Shown piece by piece: positions 1 through 7,066 of a DNA stretch of 18,972 nucleotides. Source of the stretch: CAZGZD01 sp964401915 (GTDB lineage: Bacteria; Patescibacteriota; Microgenomatia; UBA1406; GWC2-37-13). The notes beneath the pieces are model-generated. The model was not told the origin of the DNA and ran no database searches. It saw nothing but the letters and a program-made list of their open reading frames with translations. Each line of letters starts with the position of its first letter. Positions within the stretch are counted from its first letter, which is position 1. The position numbers and the translations under genes are program-made. The stretch is from assembly GCA_964401915.1 (NCBI GenBank), contig CAYOAI010000018.1, positions 1 through 18,972 on the forward strand. The letters are read 5' to 3'.

Positions 1-22
1 ATAGAACAAGGAGGATTTTTTT

Positions 23-553
23 ATGCCAATTTATACCAAGACAGGGGACCAGGGGAAGACCTCGTCATTTGGAGGTCGTCGAATATCAAAGGCTGACATA
101 CAAGTCGACGCATATGGCACGATTGATGAGTTGACATCGGCAATTGGGGTAGCTATCGCAAAAGAGAAGGGTAAGCGTGTAAAAATATTTTTAAGTGATA
201 TTCAGAAGGATCTGTACAGCATAATGGCGTATCTGGCAGGAGCAAAAGTGGATATAGAATATCTTCCTCAATCAGTCAAACAATTTGAACAATATATAGA
301 TCTTGCCCAGTCTAAGCTTCCTGAATTGAATGGCTTTATTTTGCCACAAGGGGGAGAAATCTCGGCTTGGTATCATGTAGTTCGCACTATATCGCGAAGA
401 TGTGAAAGAGTGCTCGTTGGCTACTCAAGAACATTAAAAAAGGTGGGTGATGACGAAAAAAATATAATGGTTTATTTTAATAGATTATCAGACCTATTCT
501 TTATTATGGCCCGCCAGAAGGCTGAGAAAGAAATAAAGATAAAAACATTTTAA
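23..553 (+). CDS. pduO: PduO-type ATP:cob(I)alamin adenosyltransferase
   Basis: This enzyme transfers the adenosyl group of ATP to cob(I)alamin to make coenzyme B12. At 176 residues it is slightly shorter than the family's usual 180-190. Seen in the protein: the N-terminal ATP-binding motif TKTGDQGKTS (residues 5-14), YGTIDELTSAIG near residue 31, FILPQGG followed by a WYHVVRTISRRCER helix, and YFNRLSDLFFIMAR near the C-terminus. All are hallmarks of the PduO/MMAB trimeric family. The start is fixed by a strong Shine-Dalgarno AAGGAGGA at 8-15. A cobalamin riboswitch lies directly downstream, which supports a role in cobalamin use. CPR bacteria generally lack B12 synthesis, so salvage of an imported corrinoid for an AdoCbl enzyme (for example a class II ribonucleotide reductase elsewhere) is the likely purpose; that part is inference. 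The promoter lies outside the window. Confidence 0.93.
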   Translation: MPIYTKTGDQGKTSSFGGRRISKADIQVDAYGTIDELTSAIGVAIAKEKGKRVKIFLSDIQKDLYSIMAYLAGAKVDIEYLPQSVKQFEQYIDLAQSKLPELNGFILPQGGEISAWYHVVRTISRRCERVLVGYSRTLKKVGDDEKNIMVYFNRLSDLFFIMARQKAEKEIKIKTF

Positions 554-643
554 TTGACAGTTAATTCGCTAATAGTTGAATATGTATTTATTTTCAATTA
601 GAAAAAGTGTTTAATCGTTCAGTAAATAGAATAGTTATTAATT

Positions 644-675
644 TTGATTTAAGGCCCTAAGACAATCTTTATAAT
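644..675 (+). promoter_or_regulatory. candidate promoter for the riboswitch transcript
   Basis: A perfect TATAAT lies at 670-675. The best -35-like hexamer, TTGATT at 644-649, is 20 bases upstream, which is longer than ideal. Initiation about seven bases after the -10 would begin the RNA at about 681-682, exactly where the first riboswitch stem starts. That coincidence is the main support. The remaining spacer from 554 to 643 is AT-rich; it holds a TTGACA at 554-559 with no convincing -10 partner. Confidence 0.4.
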
Positions 676-680
676 TTATT

Positions 681-766
681 TGAGTAGGCAACACTGCGAG
701 AATCAGTGGCTGTGCCGCAACCGTAAAGCCGGAAAACTACTCAGATAGCAATACCCCGAGCAGGGA
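681..766 (+). promoter_or_regulatory. cobalamin riboswitch
   Basis: The stretch matches the conserved core of cobalamin riboswitches. Seen directly: a closing stem TGAGTAG (681-687) with CTACTCA (737-743); inside it a hairpin CACTG (692-696) / CAGTG (704-708) with loop CGAGAAT; then CTGTGCCGCAACCGTAAAGCCGGA (710-733), which carries the family's invariant GCAAC-GTAA-GCCGGA core; and downstream ATACCCCGAGCAGGG (751-765). The last segment can form CCC (755-757) / GGG (763-765), pairing over the only Shine-Dalgarno-like bases (AGGGA, 762-766) just before the ATG at 772. There is no T-run terminator, so control is probably at translation. The assignment is by motif recognition; the class (adenosyl- or aquo-cobalamin) is not resolved. 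Confidence 0.85.
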
Positions 767-771
767 CCCAT

Positions 772-2037
772 ATGCAAGAAGCGCAACCCAGAAGTTACCA
801 TCAAACAGAATATTCAAGAAGACCTCACTCATTCGCCAAAGAAAAGGGCCCACTTCAAGAACAGTCTATTTTTAACTTTTATAGCGTTGCAAATGAGGTG
901 TCGTTTGATCGGGATTTATCCGTTCATGGCCTTTCTCAATCTGAACGAGATTTTTACAAACGTGAGAACCTTTATCGTTTTTTAGGTGAATTCGCAGGCC
1001 ATGTGCCGTATACAACAATCTCCTATGTACTCAAAGACGATGGGCTCTACTATGGAGATATAAATACTTCGAGTGTTTATGAGGCTACGGCCCAGATGAC
1101 AGACTCGGGTTCGCGTGAGTGGGCTGAGTACGAAGGTCATCAAAACACTCTTTCGCTTCTGGCACAGCACAATGAACCAATTGTGGCATTTTCACCTCCT
1201 AAAATAGCTGATTATAGCTTCGCCTTTGTTTGGACAAAGGGAGAATACGACGAAGCCCTTGGAGGCACGCCAGTCACTATGCAAGCTGTTCGCTACGATG
1301 AGCCTATGGAATCTGTAGCTGCCACAGCCAATGCTGCGCGTCAACTTGTACCTGGGGCAAATCTGGACATATTTCCAAATGCCAACTCATACATCGCCAA
1401 TCCTTTTGTGGTCGACTCGTCTGTTGGAATAAAGGATATTATGAGGGCAGTTGGAGTTGATTCCTCTGGAGTTGATAAATCACGCTTATTTGAAGAAAGA
1501 GTGCGGCACGAACTTGCTCCATATGCGAATGCTTGGACTCAAGCTGTGGAGGAAGCCGCTTCGACCGAGCCAGGAACAATCGAGCACACTCGCCATATGA
1601 GTCGTCTTGAGACAATGCTTGAGGGAATATTCAATATGGCGACGAACATTCATAATGGAGCCGCTCACCAGGAGTGGAATAATTATGCTCCAACTCAACA
1701 CACGGCCACTGATCAAGAGCGTCAATATATGATGCTTGCCGCCTACGCTCATCAAAAACCAGCTACTGTGTCAGGTGGAGGGAGTTGCCCTGTCGTGGCG
1801 AGTGACAAAAGCTCAAATGGACTACGATATGAATTCCAAAATAATCGCACGATTGAACAAATCTTACACAGAGGGATTGGCGACTCTCAAGAGGGGTCAA
1901 TTCGCTACGACAATTACAACTGCCCCCATTGTAAAGGCACTATCCAAGGTGAGCTTAAAGGCAAGCAGGAAGACTGGACTACCAACTGCCCCCATTGTGC
2001 CGAGGTAATTAGCTGTCGAGCCGAAGAAGCCGCATAA
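772..2037 (+). CDS. riboswitch-controlled protein of unknown function with C-terminal zinc-ribbon-like motif
   Basis: I do not recognise the family. The 421-residue protein has no signal peptide and no membrane helix, so it is probably cytoplasmic. The N-terminal 30 residues are polar and basic. The central part looks like a mixed globular domain, with blocks such as GHVPYTTISYVLKDDGLYYGD, PIVAFSPPKIADYSFAFVW and NANSYIANPFVV. A helical segment with many acidic residues and histidines follows (about 230-330). The C-terminus carries two CPHC knuckles about 20 residues apart (NCPHCKGTI and NCPHCAEVISC), a probable zinc-binding ribbon. The ATG at 772 is the first after the riboswitch, with AGGGA five bases upstream. 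Control by a cobalamin riboswitch implies a link to B12 uptake, conversion or a B12-dependent or B12-replacing process; the sequence does not say which. Confidence 0.8.
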   Translation: MQEAQPRSYHQTEYSRRPHSFAKEKGPLQEQSIFNFYSVANEVSFDRDLSVHGLSQSERDFYKRENLYRFLGEFAGHVPYTTISYVLKDDGLYYGDINTSSVYEATAQMTDSGSREWAEYEGHQNTLSLLAQHNEPIVAFSPPKIADYSFAFVWTKGEYDEALGGTPVTMQAVRYDEPMESVAATANAARQLVPGANLDIFPNANSYIANPFVVDSSVGIKDIMRAVGVDSSGVDKSRLFEERVRHELAPYANAWTQAVEEAASTEPGTIEHTRHMSRLETMLEGIFNMATNIHNGAAHQEWNNYAPTQHTATDQERQYMMLAAYAHQKPATVSGGGSCPVVASDKSSNGLRYEFQNNRTIEQILHRGIGDSQEGSIRYDNYNCPHCKGTIQGELKGKQEDWTTNCPHCAEVISCRAEEAA

Positions 2038-2048
2038 AAGGTATAAGT

Positions 2049-2081
2049 TTGACATAATATCCACCGCTAGGTGTCTATAAT
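2049..2081 (+). promoter_or_regulatory. promoter of the 2088 gene, leaderless-type
   Basis: A perfect TATAAT lies at 2076-2081, six bases before the ATG at 2088, so initiation at the usual distance would fall on the start codon itself. A perfect TTGACA lies at 2049-2054, but the 21-base spacer is longer than standard, so the -35 is less certain than the -10. There is no Shine-Dalgarno sequence. Confidence 0.55.
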
Positions 2082-2087
2082 GAATAT

Positions 2088-2525
2088 ATGTCAGATAAGT
2101 TCACAAACATTCAAGGTGTGGTCGATGATCACAATAAAATAAAAGATGATCGCGCCTCCTCAGGCGCGGCAAAAGAAGTAGAGCCAAGACCAACGTCTAC
2201 TGAGTCTGGGTTGATTCGAGAGGTGGTGGAGGCTGAACCACCGACTGAAGTAGCTCCATTTGTTCAAGCTCGGGCTGAGACGATTAAGCTGCCAGCGGAC
2301 GTAAAAAAAATGGGCGTAGTCGCTACCAGCTCGACACCGATTTTTAAGGATGAACAAGCGCTCAAACTCCCAATCTCTGATGAAAAAATCATTGAGGGCT
2401 TAAAACAGCCAGTCACATCATCTTTTCGCTGGTTTGCTGAGTTGATGCGCTACTTACTTAGACAAGCCCATCTTACACTTAAGACATTTCATGGTAAGGT
2501 CGTTCGCCAACCGATAAGAGAATAG
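2088..2525 (+). CDS. small hypothetical protein with basic amphipathic C-terminus
   Basis: A 145-residue protein of unknown function. The first ~90 residues are polar, acidic and proline-rich, and look disordered. The C-terminal ~50 residues look conserved: LPISDEKIIEGLKQPVTSSF followed by RWFAELMRYLLRQAHLTLKT and a basic end (FHGKVVRQPIRE). This resembles small proteins I have seen in Microgenomates genomes, with a conserved 'LPxSD..I..GL..PITSS.RWL' C-terminal block; that is recollection, not a search. The two aromatic/leucine-rich amphipathic helices suggest peripheral membrane or protein binding. A -10 box sits immediately upstream, making the mRNA probably leaderless. It ends 35 bases before the convergent thioredoxin gene. 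Confidence 0.7.
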   Translation: MSDKFTNIQGVVDDHNKIKDDRASSGAAKEVEPRPTSTESGLIREVVEAEPPTEVAPFVQARAETIKLPADVKKMGVVATSSTPIFKDEQALKLPISDEKIIEGLKQPVTSSFRWFAELMRYLLRQAHLTLKTFHGKVVRQPIRE

Positions 2526-2560
2526 ATACTCGCCTAATGATGGGTTGCAGATAGTTTGAA

Positions 2561-2884
2561 TTAGTTAGCTGAGGCTTTATCGATCTCGGAGACGAATCCA
2601 GATTTATCTCGTGCGCCTGAGAACTGAGACACATTCTTACCATCCTTGAATATCACGAATGTGGGAATCGAGAATACTCCATACTGAGAGGCTACGTCTG
2701 GATCTGAGTCCACGTCTATCTTGACGATTTTGATCGTGTCTTTCATCTCAGTTGATAGCTCTTCGATAATCGGCTCAGTCGCTTTGCATGGCCCACACCA
2801 ATCTGCATAAAAATCAACCATCGCAAGCCCTTTGTGCTCAAGCACTTCTTTTTTAAATTCATCTGTTCCTATCTTGGTAGCCAT
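2561..2884 (-). CDS. trxA: thioredoxin
   Basis: Cytoplasmic disulfide reductase of 107 residues, the standard thioredoxin length. It has the full fold signature: VDFYADWCGPCKA, with redox cysteines 30 and 33 in the WCGPC motif; a KIDVDSDPDVASQYGV strand-helix; and the cis-proline motif SIPTFVIFKDG. No signal peptide is present. It would reduce cytoplasmic protein disulfides and may serve ribonucleotide reductase. It is transcribed alone, divergently from the acyltransferase gene and convergent with the 2088 gene. Its promoter puts the transcription start about two bases ahead of the ATG, and there is no Shine-Dalgarno. Confidence 0.95.
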   Translation of the reverse strand: MATKIGTDEFKKEVLEHKGLAMVDFYADWCGPCKATEPIIEELSTEMKDTIKIVKIDVDSDPDVASQYGVFSIPTFVIFKDGKNVSQFSGARDKSGFVSEIDKASAN

Positions 2885-2892
2885 ATATATTA

Positions 2893-2921
2893 AAGATAAA
2901 ATAAATAATATTTCGTGTCAA
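2893..2921 (-). promoter_or_regulatory. trxA promoter, leaderless-type
   Basis: Read on the minus strand: a perfect -35 TTGACA (2921-2916), a 17-base spacer, a -10 TATCTT (2898-2893), then only eight bases to the ATG at 2884. Normal initiation would give a leader of about two bases. This is one of the two best-formed promoters in the window. Confidence 0.75.
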
Positions 2922-3021
2922 ATCCCACTTCGTCAAGACTTCGAGGGACGAGTCGGGATATTAATCTTAACGAAAAAAAGAGGAATAATCAAGTATATAA
3001 AATGTACAATGTTGAGTGAAT

Positions 3022-4017
3022 ATGCAGCAAAAACAACCAACTCGTCACAGAGAAATAGATGAGCTCAAGGCTATTGGGATATTTTTTATTATCCTAGTCC
3101 ATAGCATTCAACAGACCGCCCAGACATCTTTTTCGGCAAAGCTCGCCAACATATCTCAGTTCGCCGTGCCTGTGTTTGTCTTTTGTTCCTGTCTGCTGTA
3201 CGCCAAAATAAGCAGCAAATACACATCGTCAACCCTTGTATATGTTGCGCGTCGCGTGTGGCGACTACTTAAGCCATATTACATATTCCTCATCTTCTAC
3301 CTCCCGCTTACTGGCGTAATCACGCTTAAAAACATTGATATAAAGCATGGCGTGTCCCTTCTTCTTGTATGGGCGCCGACCAATGAGCCTGATTGGGCAG
3401 TGCTACTTTTCATATACGTGTCGTGCCTTGCTCTTCTTGCGCGATATCTATATCATCGCGTACGACCTGTATTCTGGGTCTATGTTGCGGCTGCAGTCGC
3501 CTCAGCCAGCCTCTTGCTGCAGCACACCTATCCCTTTGGCTTCAGAAGTATTATGTGGCTGCCGTGGTCTTTGGTTGTGATTTTTGGCTTCTTTGTAAAA
3601 AAATATGAGGATAGGCGCTGGTTGTATCCTGCGATATTGATCATCCCGGCAGTTGTATTTTTCGGGTCCTATCTCATCCTACATCAAGCGGGGCAGCCGC
3701 TGAGCTTTTACGCGAATAAATATCCTCCGAATCTATACTTCCTATCTTACGGAATCTTGATAAGCTCAATGTTCTATATCGCAAGTCGAGAAGGGTTTTT
3801 TGCGATCATTCCGAGGCAAATCGTTGCCTTTTTCAGTACGAACTCCTACTCGTTATTTTTTGCCCATTTTATTCTCATCCTGCTTTTTGTGAAGTGTGGG
3901 AATATAAAAATATTCTCTTGGTGGCAGTTTTTCTTTATTATTATTACTCTTTCAGTCTGTACACAGTTAGCAATGAATAAGGCAATGAAAGCTTTTTCTA
4001 GTTCTTCTCGATATTAA
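3022..4017 (+). CDS. acyltransferase 3 family integral membrane protein
   Basis: Integral membrane O-acyltransferase-like protein (about 331 residues) of the acyltransferase 3 family, whose members acylate exported sugars, peptidoglycan or lipids. Seen: an N-terminal cytoplasmic REIDELKAIGIFFIILVHSI motif, with the family's conserved Arg and the catalytic-type His in 'LVHS', followed by about nine to ten hydrophobic helices separated by short loops, ending in a basic tail. The substrate cannot be told. An in-frame GTG at 3016 would add two residues; the ATG at 3022 is preferred. Neither has a Shine-Dalgarno; a TACAAT at 3005-3010 could be a close -10. The 3' end overlaps the convergent SpoIID-like gene by 20 bases. 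Unlike its neighbours, it stands alone on the plus strand between two minus-strand genes. Confidence 0.85.
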   Translation: MQQKQPTRHREIDELKAIGIFFIILVHSIQQTAQTSFSAKLANISQFAVPVFVFCSCLLYAKISSKYTSSTLVYVARRVWRLLKPYYIFLIFYLPLTGVITLKNIDIKHGVSLLLVWAPTNEPDWAVLLFIYVSCLALLARYLYHRVRPVFWVYVAAAVASASLLLQHTYPFGFRSIMWLPWSLVVIFGFFVKKYEDRRWLYPAILIIPAVVFFGSYLILHQAGQPLSFYANKYPPNLYFLSYGILISSMFYIASREGFFAIIPRQIVAFFSTNSYSLFFAHFILILLFVKCGNIKIFSWWQFFFIIITLSVCTQLAMNKAMKAFSSSSRY

Positions 4018-5662
4018 AAAATGCAAATCCTGCCTGTGGTATCGAAATATAACCAGGCGCCCTAAGGTTGAATGTTTCCTTGAATTCACTTCCAGGAATG
4101 TCTATTGGTCCTTTATTTGTCTGAAAACTGACATTTGTCGTTTGACCACTATTGTTGTTTGAAGTTGAAACAGATGAAATTGAACTGACTCCACCCTTAT
4201 CTCTTAATTCGCTCATTGGATAAGGATTTCCCGAGACCCCACCAATAGGGCACTGACTTATGGTTATAGGAATAATTCTGTTTGTATCAGCGCCATTTGG
4301 ATTTTTTCTAACAATCCAAGCGTTAATTATATCCGACATCTCTTCCTGAGAAAGCCATGGATGAGCTCTTCCACAGCTATTTCCTCCATCACTATACCCA
4401 TCTCTATACCATCCTCGGTAAAACCATGGGGAGCCGGCCATGCTTTCCCACGCTCGAGATGTCCAATCTCCGCCATTGCTTCTATCGGTTGTGTCCCATC
4501 CGCTTGTATTTAAATATCCTCCCGTTGTGGAAGAATATTGAGAAGAAACGCTTCCGTCTAGAACCTCTTTGTCTGTTTCATCAACCGCTTGTTTCCACTC
4601 AGCTGGAGGATTATCAGACTTGCTTTTAAGAAAAACTTGGCAGTTTTGGTTTGTGCAAATCGGCTTAGAGGCTCTAATAGCATAGGTTCTTGCCGCAACA
4701 GCTTGAGCTTTTAGGGCGTTTATTGGCCAACTTGATGGCATCTCTGCTATACCGTAAAGATACTTTTGCATTTCCATTGTCCCCTCACCCTGAACATCTA
4801 TTGTCGTGGGGGCTCCATCATCTTTTTTAACACCAACTCCATAGTACCATTGAATTATTTCCTGATAGCTTTTACTTTCTGCTTGTTTTTTTGCGCCATA
4901 TTGACTCATACCATTTCTGTGAGTATATGCGCCAAAAGAAAAGGCTGCAAATGATCCAGATGGAGCGGAGGATTTAAAAGCTATAGATGCGTTAGCATCA
5001 CTTCCTGTCGGAACAGAGCCAACGCTTGTAATGGCTGTTCCTGACCGCGCAGATACTATGCTTTTTTGCTTTTCATTTAGCTCTCCTATCTTTTTTTTGG
5101 TATCTAGAATTTGAGTTCCTATGATTTTCGACTGACGGTCAATCTCAGCATTTGCCGAAGCCAAGCGCTGCTTCTCGCCCACAAGCTCCTTTTTCTTCTC
5201 GTCGAGCGCAAGTATACGGCGCACAGTATTTGTGATATTGCGCCTGTCCTCACTAATTACTGTCTGTTGGTAAAAAAAGATGCGGAGCGAATTATCAAGA
5301 TTGGTCGCAACTAAAAAGTTGATGATCGTCACGAAATTTTTGCTCACGCTTTTGTAATAGGAAACAATCCTCTCATCCAGCCGATCCTTGAGGTGGGCGA
5401 GTTGCTTCTCTTCATTTGCAATCTCTCGCTCACGCTTGGGTATCTCGCCTTCCACAAATGCGACCCGTGCACGAATATCGCTCAATTGGCGAGCGAGTGC
5501 TTGTTGATTCGCCTCCTTATCTTGCAAGTCGCGACTTAGCGCGGCAAGCTGCTTTGTGATATCGTCAAGCTCATCTGCCCGCACCACACTTGAGGCAAAT
5601 ACCCCTACAAAAAAGGCCGCAATGATAAGAACAGCCACAAACATGGCTTTTTTTGTACGCAT
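3998..5662 (-). CDS. secreted coiled-coil SpoIID/LytB-domain cell-wall protein
   Basis: Exported protein of 554 residues. Residues 1-29 form a signal peptide (KK, then a hydrophobic core, then SSVVRA). Residues 30-205 form long coiled coils of the kind at the N-terminus of EnvC/PcsB-type peptidoglycan-hydrolase activators. After a Ser/Gly linker comes a SpoIID/LytB domain: HRNGMSQYGA (248-257) and YLYGIAEMPSSWPINALKAQ (301-320) running into AVAARTYA. In SpoIID, the Glu of the EMP motif (here E307) is the lytic transglycosylase catalytic residue, so glycan-strand cleavage is a reasonable inference. The coiled coil may regulate the enzyme or attach it to a division or envelope complex. No clear Shine-Dalgarno precedes the ATG. 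Its last 20 bases overlap the convergent acyltransferase gene. Confidence 0.88.
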   Translation of the reverse strand: MRTKKAMFVAVLIIAAFFVGVFASSVVRADELDDITKQLAALSRDLQDKEANQQALARQLSDIRARVAFVEGEIPKREREIANEEKQLAHLKDRLDERIVSYYKSVSKNFVTIINFLVATNLDNSLRIFFYQQTVISEDRRNITNTVRRILALDEKKKELVGEKQRLASANAEIDRQSKIIGTQILDTKKKIGELNEKQKSIVSARSGTAITSVGSVPTGSDANASIAFKSSAPSGSFAAFSFGAYTHRNGMSQYGAKKQAESKSYQEIIQWYYGVGVKKDDGAPTTIDVQGEGTMEMQKYLYGIAEMPSSWPINALKAQAVAARTYAIRASKPICTNQNCQVFLKSKSDNPPAEWKQAVDETDKEVLDGSVSSQYSSTTGGYLNTSGWDTTDRSNGGDWTSRAWESMAGSPWFYRGWYRDGYSDGGNSCGRAHPWLSQEEMSDIINAWIVRKNPNGADTNRIIPITISQCPIGGVSGNPYPMSELRDKGGVSSISSVSTSNNNSGQTTNVSFQTNKGPIDIPGSEFKETFNLRAPGYISIPQAGFAFFNIEKN

Positions 5663-5755
5663 AGTTCTATGAAGATGTGCAAATTACCACTCTACTGTAA
5701 TCCTACCTCAAAAAGGGTATCTAAAGCAAGTCTTCTGGGATAAATGAGGGGAATC

Positions 5756-6241
5756 TTAAGAGGTCTTTCGGCGACCAGCACGGGAGAGATACACACCACC
5801 AAAAAGCGTTGAAAAGGCAGCTGGCATAAATCCAAGGGGAAGCCCTGTGGACGGGATTTCTTTTATCCCACCCTTGGTCTGAGCTGAGGCTGTTGCTTGA
5901 GTAGTTGGCTTTTGAACAGTGGCTGGAGTAGGGGTAACTACTTCTTCATCATTCCAACCTGGAGTATCGTCTGATACCTTCAGCGGCTCTGAATTCTGGT
6001 TACTCTGTGTAGTTGTTGTTTGATCCTTATTGTCTTGCTTCCCTGATGGAGACACCTTCTTAGCTGTGGTAATTGGCGTGGGAGTAGGTGTGCCTGTCAC
6101 AGACACTTTGCCTATTGAGGTTTTTTTCCCTGTGAGGGCATTTTTGAGATTCAGATTGAGTCGACCGCTAAGCACGACGACGAATACGACCACGACAACG
6201 AGGCCGAGGACGAAAGATAAAACCTTATTAAAGTTTTCCAT
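5756..6241 (-). CDS. small membrane/surface protein with sortase-like C-terminal motif
   Basis: A 161-residue protein with no known family. Residues 6-24 are a strongly hydrophobic helix (signal anchor or uncleaved signal). Residues 45-125 are Thr/Pro/Ser/Gln-rich and low in complexity, with TPTPTP and TPTPATVQKPTT runs typical of exposed stalks. The C-terminus is IPSTG (residues 129-133), a hydrophobic stretch of about 20 residues, and a basic RAGRRKTS tail: the three-part layout of a sortase sorting signal, with I in place of the usual L of LPxTG. It could therefore be attached to the cell surface. Alternatively it is a two-helix membrane protein, since no sortase gene is in the window. It follows a consensus promoter with almost no leader and lies upstream of the SpoIID-like gene in the same direction. 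Confidence 0.75.
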   Translation of the reverse strand: MENFNKVLSFVLGLVVVVVFVVVLSGRLNLNLKNALTGKKTSIGKVSVTGTPTPTPITTAKKVSPSGKQDNKDQTTTTQSNQNSEPLKVSDDTPGWNDEEVVTPTPATVQKPTTQATASAQTKGGIKEIPSTGLPLGFMPAAFSTLFGGVYLSRAGRRKTS

Positions 6242-6249
6242 GAACTGCT

Positions 6250-6278
6250 ATTATAACATTATAGGTCATAAATTGCAA
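6250..6278 (-). promoter_or_regulatory. promoter of the 6241 gene, leaderless-type
   Basis: On the minus strand: -35 TTGCAA (6278-6273), a 17-base spacer, a perfect -10 TATAAT (6255-6250), then eight bases to the ATG at 6241. Spacer length and -10-to-ATG distance are identical to those of trxA, giving a predicted leader of about two bases. There is no Shine-Dalgarno. Confidence 0.7.
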
Positions 6279-6349
6279 GTAGCTATATTTTTAGGAGAAA
6301 GTTATATTTGCCTGTTGATTTTTGATAAAAAAAGAGTGAGAATTGAGGT

Positions 6350-7066
6350 ATGTCAGAAGATGTCCCACATATTCCTGAATTCACAGACGAAGCGAGGGAG
6401 CAAAAGCACGAGGTTGGAGGTAGCTCACATCCAAATCCTCAGGTGCTTTACACATGGCACGGACCGCTTCGTGCGTATATTAAGCGAAGTCGAAAGGTTG
6501 TTAGATTTTACATCGCGCTATCAGTTCTTTTATCGCTCATCGTTGCTTTTTTCGGAAATTTTATTCTACTTCTTCCAATATGGACACTGATGTTTGTGTT
6601 TTATGTATTTACCATCACGCCACCTCCAGAAGTCACGACTAGAATTACTCAATTTGGAATTGATACTTCAGGCACTACTTTGCGCTGGGATTATCTCTCT
6701 CATTTCTATTTCGGCCAACGCTTTGGGTATGAAATCCTCACAGTCGTCACACACCCTCCATATTTTGATCATTTTTTTATAGTCATCCCAAATACTGAAG
6801 TCAAAAAAACGGTAATCAAGTATCTATCTGAACATATTATCTATCAGGAGCACCCACAAAAAAGCGCCGTGGATAATATGATTGACTGGTGCCTCAAACT
6901 TGTACCGACTGAAGACGAGGGAGAGATGGAAAGCCTTAGAGTGGATCAGGCCTTAACTGGCGTGATGGACAAACTCACTCATATTAGCGACTCTTTCATT
7001 CCACATACAAAAAATGATAAAGAAAAAGAAGCATTTACGACGCAAGCAGCTTCCCAAAGGCGATAG
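6350..7066 (+). CDS. conserved-looking two-helix membrane protein, function unknown
   Basis: A 238-residue protein I cannot assign. Residues 1-40 are polar. Two adjacent hydrophobic helices (about 48-68 and 70-90) form a hairpin in the membrane, preceded by a basic RAYIKRSRKVVRF segment that favours a cytoplasmic N-terminus. The remaining ~145 residues look like a soluble cytoplasmic domain of PH-like flavour: a strand-rich stretch (TTRITQFGIDTSGTTLRWDY, HFYFGQRFGYEILTV) ending in helices. This helix-pair-plus-PH-like layout is common among unnamed membrane proteins; the resemblance is my reading, not a search. GAGG at 6345-6348 is only one base from the ATG; GAGTGAG at 6334-6340 is another possible ribosome site. 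The last 32 bases overlap the convergent PIN-domain gene. Confidence 0.75.
   Translation: MSEDVPHIPEFTDEAREQKHEVGGSSHPNPQVLYTWHGPLRAYIKRSRKVVRFYIALSVLLSLIVAFFGNFILLLPIWTLMFVFYVFTITPPPEVTTRITQFGIDTSGTTLRWDYLSHFYFGQRFGYEILTVVTHPPYFDHFFIVIPNTEVKKTVIKYLSEHIIYQEHPQKSAVDNMIDWCLKLVPTEDEGEMESLRVDQALTGVMDKLTHISDSFIPHTKNDKEKEAFTTQAASQRR

Noticed and set aside
2923..2958. Imperfect inverted repeat TCCC...CGTC / GACG...GGGA in the trxA-acyltransferase spacer
   Set aside because: The arms pair as 4+5 bases with a three-base internal mismatch and no T-run follows, so neither a terminator nor an operator can be supported.
2832..3062. 76-codon frame between trxA and the acyltransferase
   Set aside because: It crosses the trxA start and promoter and runs into the acyltransferase in another frame, with no recognisable protein features.
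6030..6590. 186-codon plus-strand open frame
   Set aside because: Its first part is antisense to the Thr/Pro-rich 6241 gene, and its second part lies out of frame inside the 6350 gene. The protein shows only low-complexity mirror sequence and there is no ribosome site.
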